Part shown: positions 33,525 through 51,999 of the stretch, one piece after another
Numbering within the stretch: the stretch's first letter is position 1
Layout: every line of letters begins with the position of its first letter
NCBI GenBank assembly: GCA_963920665.1
Contig: OY987265.1
Coordinates: 30,943,001-31,007,000 of the forward strand
Reading direction: 5' to 3'
Source: Straminergon stramineum
Taxonomy: Eukaryota; Streptophyta; Bryopsida; Hypnales; Calliergonaceae
DNA length: 64,000 nt
Translations under genes and position numbers: made by a program
Notes under the pieces: model-generated
Databases searched by the model: none
What the model was told of the DNA's origin: nothing
The model's input: only the letters and a program-made list of their open reading frames with translations

Positions 33525-36500
33525 TCATGAGAATAATATCTCAAACTCGTTCAGTCGTAAATTCTGTTTGTCAGTGCGTATGCAGCCAGCCACATCGCCT
33601 AGTCCATTTTTCCCACTCTTTGTTGACCTGCAGTAAGGAGCACAATTACTATGTGATTGATATGTCAGGACCGTTCGATTCTCTTCCTGGCAATATTCCA
33701 GATCTCAGTACGCATGTGCAATTGTGCATTTGAGTTCATGCAGACAGCTGGCTCAACCTACCTGTTGGAGGAATCTACATCTTGGGAACCGGAGATGTTG
33801 GCAGATGACATGCGCGAACGCAGAAGCTTCAATATGTTTGCTTCTACAGAATTTTCCACGTACAATCTGCATATGCAGATAGAAGCAGTTAAGTACACTG
33901 AACCCTCTCCACTGACGCACTCTACTTCAGATTCCTTGTAAATCCTCAGAATTTGTCATGTTGTGTCCACACCTGATTGGACAACTTCCACATGTCTATT
34001 TGTGATTCTTGTGAACCCATCTGAGCGTGCATTGTGAAGTTGTGACCACACGTAAGTGCGCTTAGAATTACTATTGTTCCCCTGGACCAGTGTTATCTGA
34101 GAGGTAGGAGTGTGATTCACATATTGTTTCATTTTTTCCCGTTCCATTTACGATTGACTTGGGTGTCTTTAGATACCGTTATGTAATTTAGGTCAAGATG
34201 AGAATTGTGTTGCTTTGTGATAGTGAGTCATGTTTCTACCTTTTGATGACAACTGGACGCTCCTGGCCCATTCTCCAGCATCGTCCGACGGCTTGCTCCT
34301 CGAGCTGCAGATTGCCAAAAAGAATAATTGGTCAGGTCATTCTAAATCCATATCACTACAGATGTTTTCTGTTCGAGTTCAGATTGCTACAGTACTGATT
34401 TGACTCAACCTGCAATGTGCTATAAAGAACTCGTTTTATCTGATTTCAGCTTTATTCGTAGTATATTTTTGATCTTAACATTATATCGAGATATGTGAGT
34501 GAGGGAACGCGTACTGCGGGGTTAAGGCATGGCTCCAGCTGTTGGGTAGTTGGCGTATGCAAGAAGATCAACAAGATCACGTATTTAGCGTATGGAAAAA
34601 GTTAGCGAGGTTACTGTACACTCATTCTCTATAATTGCACATACCCTGTATATCTGAGAATCTCGTCTATAAATCCGATTGGGCAACTTCCACATGTCGA
34701 GTTGTGAACTCATGTCAGAGTGCATATAGAAGGCCATTCGCCCCGCAGACGTTGTGCAATTAGAGAGGCTTTGTTGGGTGCTCTAGAAATGTCAGCAACA
34801 TTTACTTTGGAAGCATTGTGGATTTGCTTACCATGTAAACGTGGGAAGCAGCTGTCAAGGTAATGCCCACTGCTCCTGTTCGAATTGACAGCAAAAAGAC
34901 AGTCGTTGGTGGATCCTGACAATTTGCAATTAAGTATTAGTACTATTGCATACGCTTCGGCGAGTTCCTTGTCAGGATTGAGAGTACGACAATTTTCGGT
35001 GTAGTTACTATAGTGCATGAAACTTTTTCAGTATTCATTCGAGCCTTGGTTAGTTTTCGGATATTGGCTCTTACCTTCTGAAAGGCTTCTATGGCTTGGG
35101 CACGTTTCTTCATGGGCATATCACCACTGATGAACCGGTAGTTGATTCCCTTTTTCTTGAATTCTGCTTTCAACCAGGCTATGGTTTGCATAAACTGGCT
35201 GAAGATCAGGACCTGCATGTATATGCAATATTCGCGCAGGTGATGCAACGGTCGATCTGTTAAAATTTGCTAAGATCTAGTACGCTCAACCCCTCTCTAA
35301 TGATTCACTCTGGAATGGTACTTTCCTTGTGGATCCTCAGAATCTTTTCGTGTTGTGTGTACAGCTGATTTTGCTCTCCTTATATGCCTTCAGAATCTAT
35401 CTTGTTGTGTGAACATCTGATTAAACAACTTCCACTAATGAAGTTGTGAGCATATGTGAGTGCAATTAGAAGCCCATTTGTTCCCCCCAGGCAATGGCAT
35501 TCGAGGATTGAGTGTAAGAGTGGTTTAGCCTTCAGGATTGAAGCGAAATAGTGAAAATACCTTAGCTCCGTCATGCTCTTTCCTGACTTTGGCCAAATCA
35601 GCAAGCAACGTCTTCAACTTGGATTTCATCTGGACTCCCTTGATGGGCACCCCAGTATCGTCAGAGTCTGTTGTGGATGCAGTCGGCGAGGTCACTGTTT
35701 TGGGATCCAGTAGTGGTACAAGTGCCACAGATCTTGTCGGCTTAGGAGGATACGTGAAGAGCTGATTTGCTGTCACTGGACTGCCGCAGATGGCACACTG
35801 CCCTTGAGACCCCGTGGGCAAGCTCGACATCACACACTCACTGCAGAACCTGTGCAACACGTAAACTTGTGAAAATTATTACTTACTGAAGGTGTCAGAG
35901 CTAGCCAGCAGAATGCAATTTCTAAACCACATTCCAAAACCATGCGAGGGAGGTTAGTACTGGCGTTCTGCTCAATTTGGTAACAAACCTGCAAATCATG
36001 GAGTATGGATTATGAATCGCGATTTTGACCCCCTTATCGTATACTGATATTGGGTCTAGGGATCTAAGGTATGTACAACTAAAACTTTCCACAGAAGCAC
36101 CCAAGCATGATTCCTATTATTGAACTGACTTCATTGTTGTTTATTCTTGTTGACATTTGAAAGGTGTTTCCAATGCAACTTAGCATGAATTTGATGGAAA
36201 TTAGAGTTTTTCTAAAAGTCAACACCATTTTTCGATTTGTGATTGAATTATCCAAAACATTGCTTGTCAGCACTGTTCATAGCATCAGGATTACTCTTAC
36301 TATTCAACTGAACCCAGGTTAGCCTGCCTACTTTGAATGACTTTTAAGGATAACTTCAGTAGATGAATAAAATAACAGGGGTCGCTTTTTTGGAAGGGTC
36401 GCAATTAGGTGCAGTCACCTTATTTTCTTACTTCAAGTCCATGGAATCTGTCCAAACCAAGTATAAGATTATGTCACGGTTGTAGTAATTGTTGCTTACC

Positions 36501-39500
36501 AGTGCCCACATGGTGTTTTGGTCGGGCACTCCATGAGTTCAAAACAAATGCCGCACTCGCCGTCCATGTCATCGAGAGGCCCAGTGAGACTAGGAGATAG
36601 TGGTGGAGCACCTGTCAGCGTCTCGGAAGGCTCTCCGCCTGTGCTACCACCGTTCACTTCTTCTTTGCTCATAGTCAGTTCAACCTGTGAAACAAAACCT
36701 CCGCTGCAAAGCCTGCAGGCAAAAAAACCATCGAGAGAAGCGACGACTAGAAAATTATTCACCAATGCAGCTGAGGACTATTAAAATATCCATATCTAAG
36801 GTAGAGGGCACGAAAACCATCAGAATCCTGATCCCATCACGTATACTGACCCAACATGAACTCATCTACCAATTCAGTCACTTGGTAGGACTAATAAGCA
36901 AGTGAAGTAAGCATGACTTGGCTAAATCTTGATTGCCACGCATCTTTAAATGGAAATGTGATTGTCTACTGTGACGGAACAGTCGGTGCGTGGCATACCT
37001 CCGCAGCGGGAGGAGAAGTGACATGATTTGGAGAATGTTTTTGGACACCACAGTTGGACCCCAGCAACGGAACTGCTCAAATTTGCGTATCACATGCTGA
37101 TACACTGCCTCATACGCACGCCGCTCATGGGTGGTGAAGGTGACGGGCAAGTCTTGTTCAGTTTTGGGAGGCAGCCTCAGCAGCTCCCTTCCGTTAAACT
37201 TCTGCTGCTTTGTATGCCGAATCATCATCTGATTCAAGGGATGCATTTTTTTCACTGCGTTTGTTTTCTAGTCTTGTCGACAAGTATACTACGACAGATT
37301 GACTGGCATGAACTAATATTCAATGTAAATGCTTCGACATACCGACTTGTTCGTACCCATTTAGAAAGAGGAGTAGTCATTCCAATTCCGAGATGTGGGG
37401 TACCGTACCTTATTCAAGGTCCACAAGAGCACTGTTTGATCGTCGCTCTTACATTGGCGTTCATAAGGGCGCCCTATCCTTCTTCTGAACGTGCTCTTGT
37501 TATCCAAGGGTCCCAGTTTCAAGAACAGGAACTGGTTTGCAAGAAAACAGCGGTTTAATCAAAAGTTCCACAAGACCGAGGAAGTATAAACACTAAAATT
37601 GAGTTATGACATTTTTCTGTAGACATTATATAAATGGCATTGACAGGAGCAAAATTATATGTAGCTCAAATTCTCAAAATTTTCCTCGTGATCTTACGGA
37701 AATGCATGAAAGGCATGTGGGGAAATTGAGTTCCTTACTTGACCATACAGGTCGTAAATACTAGTATTGATGGGAGTGCCTGTGCAGCACCATCGGCGAT
37801 CTGCTTTTAGCTGAGCACATGCTCGCGAATGCAAAGGTGCCGGATCTTTCACCTTTTTCGTCTCGACATCACAACCACAATTTCAAATTAGAACTTGACA
37901 TGATAGTATGCTTCTTCATCACAAAGACGAGAAGTAGATCCCAAAGAGCGAGAACAAAGATTACTGCGACACTATCATGTCCTGCTTGATCCAAATATTG
38001 TCGTGAATATCAACTGGTGGCTGGTGGACAAGTAGGAAAAGCCACTCACAGTATGCGACTCGTCAAGCACAACTCGCCACCAGTTCACAGTTAGTAGGGG
38101 GCAGAATTGTTCTGCGAATCCTGACCCGTGGCGTGTAGCTTGTGTAGCCTTGCTGAAGTCACTCCCCAAGGTTGCGTACGTTGTGATAACCTGCCCAAAT
38201 GCCACAGAATTTCAAGCACTGAAAACACCGTGAGTTTCTCTATCAAACAATATTTCCTAAGCAGATGATCCTGCAGGATACAATTGTAGTAAATTAATTT
38301 CTTCCGAAATCTCAGAAAACCGATTCTTGTCACCGAGGATGTTTCATACTTAAGAGCGCAAAGATGAAGTTAAGTACGCGGAACTTACAATATCGAACTT
38401 CGCAAGCCTCTTTGGGTCCCGAATTCTGAGTAATCACAAAGTAAGCTCTCGTCAGCTGTATTTTAATATTACCCCGTCAATTCTGGCGAGCTTGAAAATC
38501 TTGACCCAGTATCAAAATGACTTATTGGCTAGTCACTAGGAAGGGAATTGTATGAAGGCACATAGTTTACCTCTTGGAACCATGGTACATGTAGATGCTC
38601 AGGTTTGCAGCAAGCTTGCTCTTCACCTCGTTGGCCCATTGCCCGACGATAGAAACAGGGCAGACAACTGGCAAGTCATGGAAAAGATGCAGTTTCTTAA
38701 AGCCAGGGACAATATACGTTACGCAAGGTTTCGGAGCCATAGACACTCTCCTTTCTGTTTACAAAAGTGACAGTAATCAACCATGCTGAAATTTCTTGCT
38801 AATGTACTGGTTACTGAAACTCACCGAGCGTGCCCTTGGAAGATGCAGGCGCACACCGATCCACAGGACAAGGGTTCGCCAAGATGAGAGCCAAGATCTG
38901 GGAATATTGTTCGCCCATTCTGAGTATTCTTTGGTATTCATTCACTTGGACTCATTAACAAATGGTGTAAGCATGACTTGCGAAAATATCTCTAGCCACG
39001 GATATTTGAATGGAAATGATGTGTCTACTGTCACTTATAGTGGACACAACGTCCTACTTTGAAACTGCATAAGAAATTCATACCCAGTGATAAAAATTTG
39101 ATCTCAAAAGAGATGACTCTGATATCTCCCCAATGATCTCTCCAAAGTTCTAATATCCATCTCCCCAACGTCACACTACTGCATATGTTAAGGTAGAGGA
39201 TACTATTTGAGTGACTATAAATTTTCTCTTTCACGAAAAAGAGTGTATGTATAAATATGACTTGGTAGGAAGAGGAAAAATGAATTCAAGATTCACACTG
39301 GATTTTACCTCAATGGTTTTTCCAAGTCCCATTTCTTCACAAAGAAAACCTCCTCGGGCTGTGGACTCGGACGACTCCTCGTGCGCTTCCCCTAGCAAGA
39401 GGTGGTTCAAAGAAGCCGAGTACATGAGCGACATGCCGCCAATACTAGTTTGGAGGGGCTGATAGTTCACGCTGAGAAATCCACCATCCCTTTGTTCGGA

Positions 39501-42500
39501 GTTCAGCATGAACTGCAATGACTGCCGCTGGTAGGGACGTAAGGGGACGGATAGACCTGCAGGCTGGTCGGCTTCCTCATAGCAGTTTCCCTCCAGATCT
39601 CGAAGTAGTCCAGCGAAGGTCGTCCAGTCGTCGGAGGACTCGGTCCATCGGCGGAGATCGTCAACGCATTGCAAGTGCGAATGAAGAGCCACATCGTCTG
39701 GGAAAAGCTCCTTGAGGAGCTCCCGGAGCACCAAACTATCCTCGCCACGATCATTTCGGAAAAAGGTGCGAATGTGGGACGTGCCCACCTCGGCGAAGTC
39801 ATAGTTCGTGGACACTGTCACAATGACTTGCAGCTGTCCTTGCGCTTCGTTCAGCCTGTACATTCGCCAGCAAGATTATTTATGCTATCTTTTCAGTCTG
39901 GCCAGACAATTCTAACATTGATCCTTTGAAGTGAACTTTGCGATGAATGTGAGACCTAGATCTTAGTGAAGAAATGAAGGTGTCATAAGATTACTAAGTA
40001 CGCACAAGAGCTCTTCTAGAAGAGCGTGATAACTCAAGAGTGTCGACTCGTCTTCAGCAATGACCTCCACATATTGTAGCTGCACTGGTTTTCCCTGATC
40101 TCCTACTGCATACAATCGAGAAAACTTATTGGCACATTCAGCCACGTCGACTCTGAGTGTCCCACATTGCGCGGATACACAAACAAACTCCCACACTGAC
40201 GTATCCAGAGGACATTCCAAATGCATGAGCAGCAACTCGACACTATTTGAAGAACTTGAAAGATATACTCAAGAAATTTCCAGGTGATGTAAATCAAATT
40301 GCTTGCTCGCCAACGAATTCTCAGTGACTGAAAGGCGTACGGTTACGAGAGAAGAGTTCCAAGGAGAACTGGTCGAAGGATCTCACGAGCTCCTCCAGAG
40401 TTTTGTCCAAATGTCGTACCTTCAAAGGGATATGGACTGTTCCAAATTCGAAGCAACTGTTCATCAAAGACAAAAGCAACGAAAGCAAAGGTGAGTAACC
40501 AAAAAAGGGGGTGGCTCCGCTCACCTCGGTCGATCCAATCTCAAAAGAAAAAACAAGAGGGCCAAAGGCGAGGAAAGCAAAAAGCAGTGCAGAAAAAAAT
40601 AAGTAAGAAAGTTTGAAATTCAAATGCATGCATGCAGGATATGCGCTGCAATGTACGTGCGCTGGAAGGGAGGCATGCACTTACTGACAGTCCAAGGAAG
40701 GGTCAGAGCGGGGGCGAGAGGGAACAAGGACAATCGACGAGGTGGGGCTGTAAGAAGGAAGAAGGCAATCGGTTTCGGCGCTCTCCTCATGCAAATTAGT
40801 AAGTGTGTGGCTCATGTCGGACTGCTCCAACGTGCCGCCCAGCGGCACAGTGCAGAAGGCATTTGACTGCCCGCCGTAGAGGTCACCTTGCGGCGTGTTG
40901 CCACCCGTTGGGCTCCCAGCTTGCTCCACGGTGCGCCCGCCCACGACCTGCTGCCCAACCCACAACTGAAAAATCGCATCACGATGGATCAATGGGACAA
41001 CTTCGTCGACAGAATGCTAACTAACTACGGTCATCACATAATTGACCGTGTGAGCGGGAAACTTCAAAATGATCTTGCGAGCGGGAAACTGATGGAGGTG
41101 CACTGCACCTTGTGTTTAAGCCAGAACCAAGAGGAGGCAGTGGCATTGCAGTGGTCTTCACTATTCAATCCCGTGCCCCAGAGCGGACATGGCGCCACCA
41201 CTTCGCAAGAGTAGCACCAACACTGCGTGGCAACCAGCACATGCATGTCAATCTGCAAATGAAGTCATGCAGCATCCCGTACGTGACGACTGCTCACAAT
41301 GCCTTGGAAGGATCACATGATTCTACCTGTGGCCTCAAACAATGGCGAGGGGTGTATGACGAAGAGAGATTGTGCATACAAGCTTTATTGCTACCTTGTT
41401 GCAGTGTGAGCTGTTGGAGACGCCAGGGGGAGGAATGAATGGAAAAACAACGCAGACGTGACGTGGGTGCGGGAAGTCTCGAAGCATGAGCGAGTCGTCG
41501 AGGTCACCTCCACTGCTGCTGCAGTCTGCAGCCATGGCGTGATCCTGCAAACCACCGAACGCACTCCTGCTGAAGTCATCGTGGTCCATTTCCTCGTCGA
41601 GACTCCGGCCATCGACATTGATGACGAAGCTGTCGTCGAATGTGTTGAGCATCAGCCTCGCTCGCTTATCTTGAAACAAGCTACTGCATTCGTCCTCCTC
41701 GCCTGCAGTACCATGGATGCAGGCGCTTCGATCATTCTCAGTAGAATATGAAATAGGCAAAATAAGCATACCGGGATTTGGGAAAGTGGCCATCATTCTC
41801 TGATTCTTGAATGGGAAGCATTTCAGAAAAAGACGACCAACGCACAAGCCCCAAGAATGACGCTCTTGTAACTTGAAGAGTCTAGGCCTATGAGGGTTTT
41901 TTCCGATGCTCTAGAATCAGAGCAGGAATATCAAAGGAGGCCATGGCTACCCAAATTCTGAGTGACTTCCCGAAACTCTGGCCCCTCCCGTCAATTGAAA
42001 GCTTCTTTCATCTTTTCACTATTTCCTTTTTTATGGAGAGATGTAGACTGTGTAGAATCTTGAATTTCTCCGCGATCGAAACAAGGCTCGACAGGCACTT
42101 GACTTAGGTTAGCATCCACCTGCGAATGCTAACCAGGGACACAGGGATTTTGCGTCACATACAACTGTATCCACAATCGGAATTTAGCTGTTGCAAGAGA
42201 AAATATCGAAGGGCGGTTTCAAGGTTCAGACAAGCGTTGAGGCATTGGGATTTACTAAACTTGCCGATTTCTTGTCTTGCCATGATATCTCGGAAACCCT
42301 TGCTGAAGTGTGCATGAGCGAGCAGAACTGTTGAGAAAATTGGATAGTAAAGACTTTGAAGTATGAGTCGCATTTGGAGTCATGGCGACGGAGAGTGAGT
42401 GACTGAGCTGGGTGAGTGAGAGCACCTGATTTCCGGCATCAGAGGGTGCATGCTAAAATGGGGAATGAACGCGTCTTGAACTGGACATTGAGGTTCTTGA

Positions 42501-42858
42501 GTGGCTTAACTGCTGACTGGCATTCGATGGTTTCTATCGCAGAGAGCCCGGCTTATTATGGCGTCAGATCAATTTGGGGGAATTCGATAATGCAACAATG
42601 ACAGTGTAGTATCTAGTAATTCGTTTCGCTGAAATTGATTGATTGTTGCGGACCTGAGCGTTTGCCTGCTGCTGGTTGATGATACGTGAACGAGTCGTCA
42701 GGCGCCAGACTTGCATGCACATCTTCAATAGATTTTTGCAACTCGTTTTCGATGTGCATTCCCGAACTCGGAATCAGGTGTGGCATGGCCAACCCACAAA
42801 ACTGCGCCCCACTGTTCCAATTGCCGGGCTTGAACTCGTCGAACACCATTTTGCTCAT
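33525..42858 (-). CDS. Rad5/Rad16-type SNF2 ATPase with embedded RING finger
   Basis: ATP-driven DNA translocase with a predicted RING E3 ligase domain, likely nuclear, of the HLTF/Rad5/Rad16/SHPRH group (chromatin, DNA-damage tolerance). Hand-built model of 21 exons (high to low): 42858-42654, 41702-41395, 40965-40685, 40456-40347, 40195-40006, 39855-39309, 38897-38825, 38754-38571, 38425-38389, 38190-38050, 37852-37739, 37531-37409, 37228-36999, 36712-36500, 35849-35561, 35212-35075, 34915-34832, 34538-34515, 34304-34240, 33866-33762, 33627-33525. This gives 1187 residues, with frame kept at every junction. Motif I is GGFLCEEMGLGKTIE (~533-547), motif II DESHT (~688-692) and motif III CTGTP (~716). 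A C3HC4 RING (CGICFE..PCGHWFCSEC..CAIC, ~900-940) separates the two helicase lobes, the hallmark of this group. Helicase C has VLIFSQFM (~1016), RTGAVGITLTAAS and QAVGRCWRMGQ (~1101-1111). No HIRAN domain was recognised in the acidic N-terminus (1-360). An in-frame TAA precedes the chosen ATG. Exons 1-5 are less certain than 6-21. Confidence 0.88.
34515..34538 (-). other. 24-nt microexon of the SNF2-RING gene
   Basis: Exactly eight codons (LEPCLNPA) lie between a CAG acceptor and a GTACGC donor. They supply the conserved residues between helicase motifs V and VI, which would otherwise be missing: the preceding exon ends ..ASHVYM and the next starts LEEQAVGR. The phase is 0 on both sides, so skipping it would keep the frame. 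Confidence 0.85.
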
Positions 42859-45455
42859 GAGGAGGTAATATATCTGTTGATCGATCAGCCCCCGCAGCAG
42901 CAATTAAATTCAGGACAACAACCAGTTCAGCTTCCAATTCCTGGTTATGTTTACCCTGTCCTCAACTGAACCCTCAATTCTCTGGGAAGCAACACTCGCT
43001 TCCGCATTCCAACACACGCACAGCCTGTTCACAACTCTCAGCTTCGAAGCTCCAAAATGCAACAACGTCCCCAATCAAGTAGCTATATCGCCGAGCAGGA
43101 GCAGCAGCAGCAGCCTGTGGCTTTCCCTCTCTATATTGTTCTTTCTCTGTGTCTCCCTGTCTCCCTTCTCCTCCCTAATGCGACTCCGGCTTTGAAGTCG
43201 ATCAACGAGCTGTCAGAGCGAGCGAGCAATCAAAGTACAGAGCTGCTGCAGTGACCAAGTGATGATGGGGTCAGGGGAGGTGGACAATGATAATTATTGA
43301 CCCTCTGAGCCCGGAGAGGTGATGATGAGCGCGAGAGGGAGAGCTCGGAGGGGGGAACTTGGAAAATGGAAGAAGGGGCTACGTCGTCGTCCTTTAAGCT
43401 CCCAGAGAGACAAAGAGGGAGAGAAAGGGCGTCCCGTGAAATGATTCCTCGGCCACCAGCGTCACTCGGTCGTTAGACTAGAAGCTCCAGCTGCACCTGC
43501 TGCAGTGTTGCATGATGGATCTACCAAGAAAGTGTAGCAACTCGGGCAGTCAGTACGGCAATGATTGGCCGTTATCCGGATGAAACTCACGACGCCAAGC
43601 CCCTCGGCGATCGAAGCAGCGGAATGATTCCCAATCATGGCCGCCCGCCACTCCATAGGCCGTTACCGCTACCGGCCGAATCCCCCTACCGGCCTCTGCA
43701 GCAGCACCAGCAGCCTCTGCTACTGTGTCAGTTAGTAAGCTTAGCTTTCAGACGACGGTACCAATGTATGTTATTCGTTTCCTTTTTCACCCGATGTCAC
43801 TTTTCGCAACACAGGCATGCCGGTCCATTGCAGTGGCGTTCCATTGTGATTCATTGATACGAAGAACGACGTTCGAGAACGTTCTCGCAATCGAGCGCTG
43901 CGTCAGTTTGAGCGTTTTTCCAACGCCTGTCAATTACATCTGAGAGGTTGCAACTCAAGAAACACAGGTGTTGAAAAGACAGTAAAACGCAAAACTAGTT
44001 AGCAAAACCACAGTTCACAAATTCTGGAATCTGGAATATTCCACAGTTCTCCGCAACAATCATCGCATTTGGAATTCACCACCGCTCGTCTACACAGAGA
44101 GTTAAACTACATTGAAGCTTCCAACATGTTGTCACTACGTGATCATTGCAGCACTTGTGACATACAGTGTTCGTCGTCATTTTACGAAGTGGACTTTCTT
44201 TTCCCAAACTGCACGGATCCACGAAGCGCATGTTAACTGTTCAACTGATGAGGTGGTGAAAGAATGAGAAGGTTCTGCAAAATTCATGTAGTGGAGAGGA
44301 TGTAATCAACTGGCACTCAAAGGGAACATGAAGCTCAATGCAACGACCTCAATGCAAGAAGCTGAGGCTTGAACGGCCGCACAACTTACCCCCATGCCAT
44401 GACCACTCCCAGGAGTAATCATCACCATCCGCAAGATCCCCCTCAACGCCAAGAACTAGCACCTCGCAACATCCTTCTCCTCCTCACGTGCCCCTCCTCT
44501 CTCAACCCCAGCGATGCAATTTCACATCGAAACAACAAAGCTAGGGTAATGCACGAATTGATGAGCAAGCCAAAATCCGTGCTCGTCCTTGAACAGCACA
44601 TTTCGTTTCATCTGGCATCCTTCAAGTGCCTTTTTCTTCTCTTTTGGCAGCTGCACAGGTGAGTGTTTATAGCTAGGCATGTTTCTTATTAATACCTTTC
44701 GATGAGGAGACTCTCTCAACAATCCCTTCAGCACTTAAAAGAGCAGCTTCCATCAACCTCCCTTCATTCACGCCGTTTGCTGCTGTCGATCTCATTGTTC
44801 GATTTCCTACGCACCCTCAGAGCTTGTACTTTCGATCCATGCAGTGGACAAGATGATTGCGCCTATTGAATAGGACAGTTTTTGCGCCACCGACTGCTGC
44901 TCTTTCAGGTGAATACCGTCTTCAGTTGCAGATTCTGAGCCTTTCAGTGACTTATTCTCGGCATTAGGTCTTCACCATATGCATGCAATTTCATTCCGTA
45001 TGCAAGTCGCCGAAACCTGAGCCATTTCGTCTTGTGATTCTGCTGCAAGATCTCGCTTCTCGGGGTCCGTAGGAGTGGCAAGAATTGAAGCTTGCCTTAG
45101 CAGCATCACGGGATTAGAGTCTCCAAAACTGTCCCAAAGCTGCAGTGGACAGTCCTTTCACACTGTGACGGTGGGATCGTGGTAGCCAAAGCAGGTGCAC
45201 GCTATTTCAAGGATTTCATGTTCTAGACGAAATTTAAGAGGACAGCTTCATCTATTTCACCGATCATACCAATCACGTAGCTCCCTGCTCTCTTAAAGGG
45301 TTGCGCTTGATGGAAATTCTGTACTGGTCAGGTTTCCGTCAGTGTTGGTCTTCCTCCTAAACAGATTCCACTCAAGGGTTTACTAACCCTAGACCTAATA
45401 CATTCGAGACAGTTCTCGTTTTCGGCCTAGCTTGTTGATTCTCGATCTTGCGACA
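42859..45455. promoter_or_regulatory. Divergent promoter and 5' flank region
   Basis: This 2.6-kb region separates the starts of the SNF2-RING gene (reverse) and the MaoC gene (forward). It probably holds both promoters and 5' untranslated sequence. A CT-rich tract at about 43120-43175 (GA-rich on the SNF2 strand), a short GCAG repeat near 43100 and a palindromic CACGTG at 44485-44490 (G-box type) are visible. Open frames here on both strands (for example 43561-43857, 44369-44662) match no family. No TATA box stands out. Confidence 0.45.
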
Positions 45456-46518
45456 ATGGCGATGGCAGGAATCAGGAGCAGTACATTGGCATCAATTTCC
45501 GCCAGATGGTTCGCTGCTCAAGGTCAGTGAGCAGGATGGATTGATTGTTGCGATTTGATTTTTAACCAACCTTTCCTGTAGATTCATAGCGATGTTCAAT
45601 CGTAGAGCAGTGGATGCTGAGGGAAAAGGGTTTGTGGACGCAGGGCGTCGACTCTCTACGGCGTCAAGAGATTCGGCATCTGTCGACAAAGGAGTTGCAG
45701 CGGTGCAGGAAGGGCAGACATTCGAAATGGAGCGCGCGTTTACGAAACAAGATGTTGCATCGTATGTGTCCCTCTGCGGCGACACGAATCCCATCCACAC
45801 CTGTGACGCTGCTGCTCAATCCGCGGGTTTCGAGGGCCGCGTTGTGCAAGGCATGCTTTACGCTGGCCTATTCCCTGCCATCATCGGTTCCCATTTTGTA
45901 AGCAAACCTAAACTCGATATCATGTTCAGTCGGAATTGCAATTCACGGCCTGTACAAAACCTATGATAATTGAATGTCCCGAAGCACTGCCCTAGCTGTT
46001 CGTCCCATCCTTCATTTGGTATGCAACCCTAAATTTGATCTCAAGACAAGTTTTCCAGCTCAGTCGCAATTTGACTGAACTTGAATTGCAATTCACAGCT
46101 TGCATGAGAGTTTATGCCAATTGAATTTCACGAAGTGTTTTGCAATCCTGCCATGCAAGATGAGAGAAACGTCTAAAGTAGCGCCCTGTGTAGGATGGAG
46201 CTGTGTATGTGTCGCAGACGCTGAATTTCAAAGCTCCTGTTCTCGTCGGCGATGCGCTCCGTGCGCAAGTGGAGGTCATTGCCATCAAAAAGCTTCGACG
46301 CCACCACAGGTGATCACACAACACCATCACGTCTGCAAAACACACGGCTTATCACCTAGCTCCTGTTGAATATTCGATTGCCATCTATGGATTATAAAAG
46401 GCCTCATTGAGTTTTCGACATGGATGACAGGGTCACGTTCGCTACTCACTGTTACAAGAAGGGCGCTTCTACTGCTGTCCTTGGTGGGGAGGCTGTTGCT
46501 CTTCTACCTTCTGCATGA
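45456..46518 (+). CDS. Mitochondrial 3-hydroxyacyl-ACP dehydratase-like MaoC hydratase
   Basis: Predicted (R)-3-hydroxyacyl thioester dehydratase of mitochondrial type II fatty-acid synthesis, the HTD2/mtHD type, acting in the matrix. Four exons: 45456-45522, 45590-45897, 46194-46309, 46431-46518, giving 192 residues in frame. The first ~55 residues are rich in Arg, Ser and Ala and include RRLSTA, like a mitochondrial transit peptide. The hot-dog core carries the hydratase-2 motif YVSLCGDTNPIH, where Asp and His are the catalytic pair (about residues 98-106). FEGRVVQGML, VYVSQTLNFKAPVLVGD and ALLPSA at the C-terminus follow family order. The length suits the plant enzymes (about 160-190). Translation could instead begin at the ATG at 45592 within exon 2, which would shorten the presequence. 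The gene converges with the Miro gene, about 0.5 kb between stops. Confidence 0.85.
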
Positions 46519-47032
46519 CAGCATCGTCACCGAACCTTAGCTTTAGATTTCGGATCATTCCACAACTGAAATAATGTGAAGTATCTTCTTATTGTGAAAG
46601 TCACTCCGACCAGTCCTATCTGTCGTTTGCCAGGAGTCGCATTACTTCAGCTCATTGCCTGTCTATTAAGAAATCAGTTTGGTTGATTCTGGACGAGTGA
46701 AACATCTGGGAGTGTCGTAGGTATGCTCCTTCTTTACTTGGATAACGGTGGTCTGGATTCCCTTCGCCCTTTACTACTGTTTGCATCGGAGTCCTCAATT
46801 TTTCCAGTCTTGGTGTATCTAGGGATAAAGGGAAGATTTAAGTCCGCTTTGTACAAAGATGATCAACAAGGGAGCTCAGTAACCAGCAAATCATCGGCTT
46901 AGAGGTAGCACTGAATTTCCAGGGATTGGAACAGTCCAATGCATTAATGTATTTCCATCAATATACCAACAATAGTGCCACTTTAACCTCTCCTAAATCT
47001 GAAATCATTCGATGTTCCTTTCTTCCAAAACT
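46519..47032. other. Convergent 3' intergenic region
   Basis: Spacer of 514 bp between the stops of the MaoC and Miro genes, presumably holding both 3' untranslated regions. No coding region or repeat is seen. Confidence 0.6.

Positions 47033-51999
<4,967 letters not shown>

Noticed and set aside
37028..37558. 176-codon forward open frame
   Set aside because: It overlaps exons 12 and 13 of the SNF2-RING gene on the other strand and is a shadow.
43057..43254. Short frame with a glutamine run above the SNF2 gene
   Set aside because: The CAG run and CT-rich tract look like untranslated or promoter sequence; the frame is short and unsupported.
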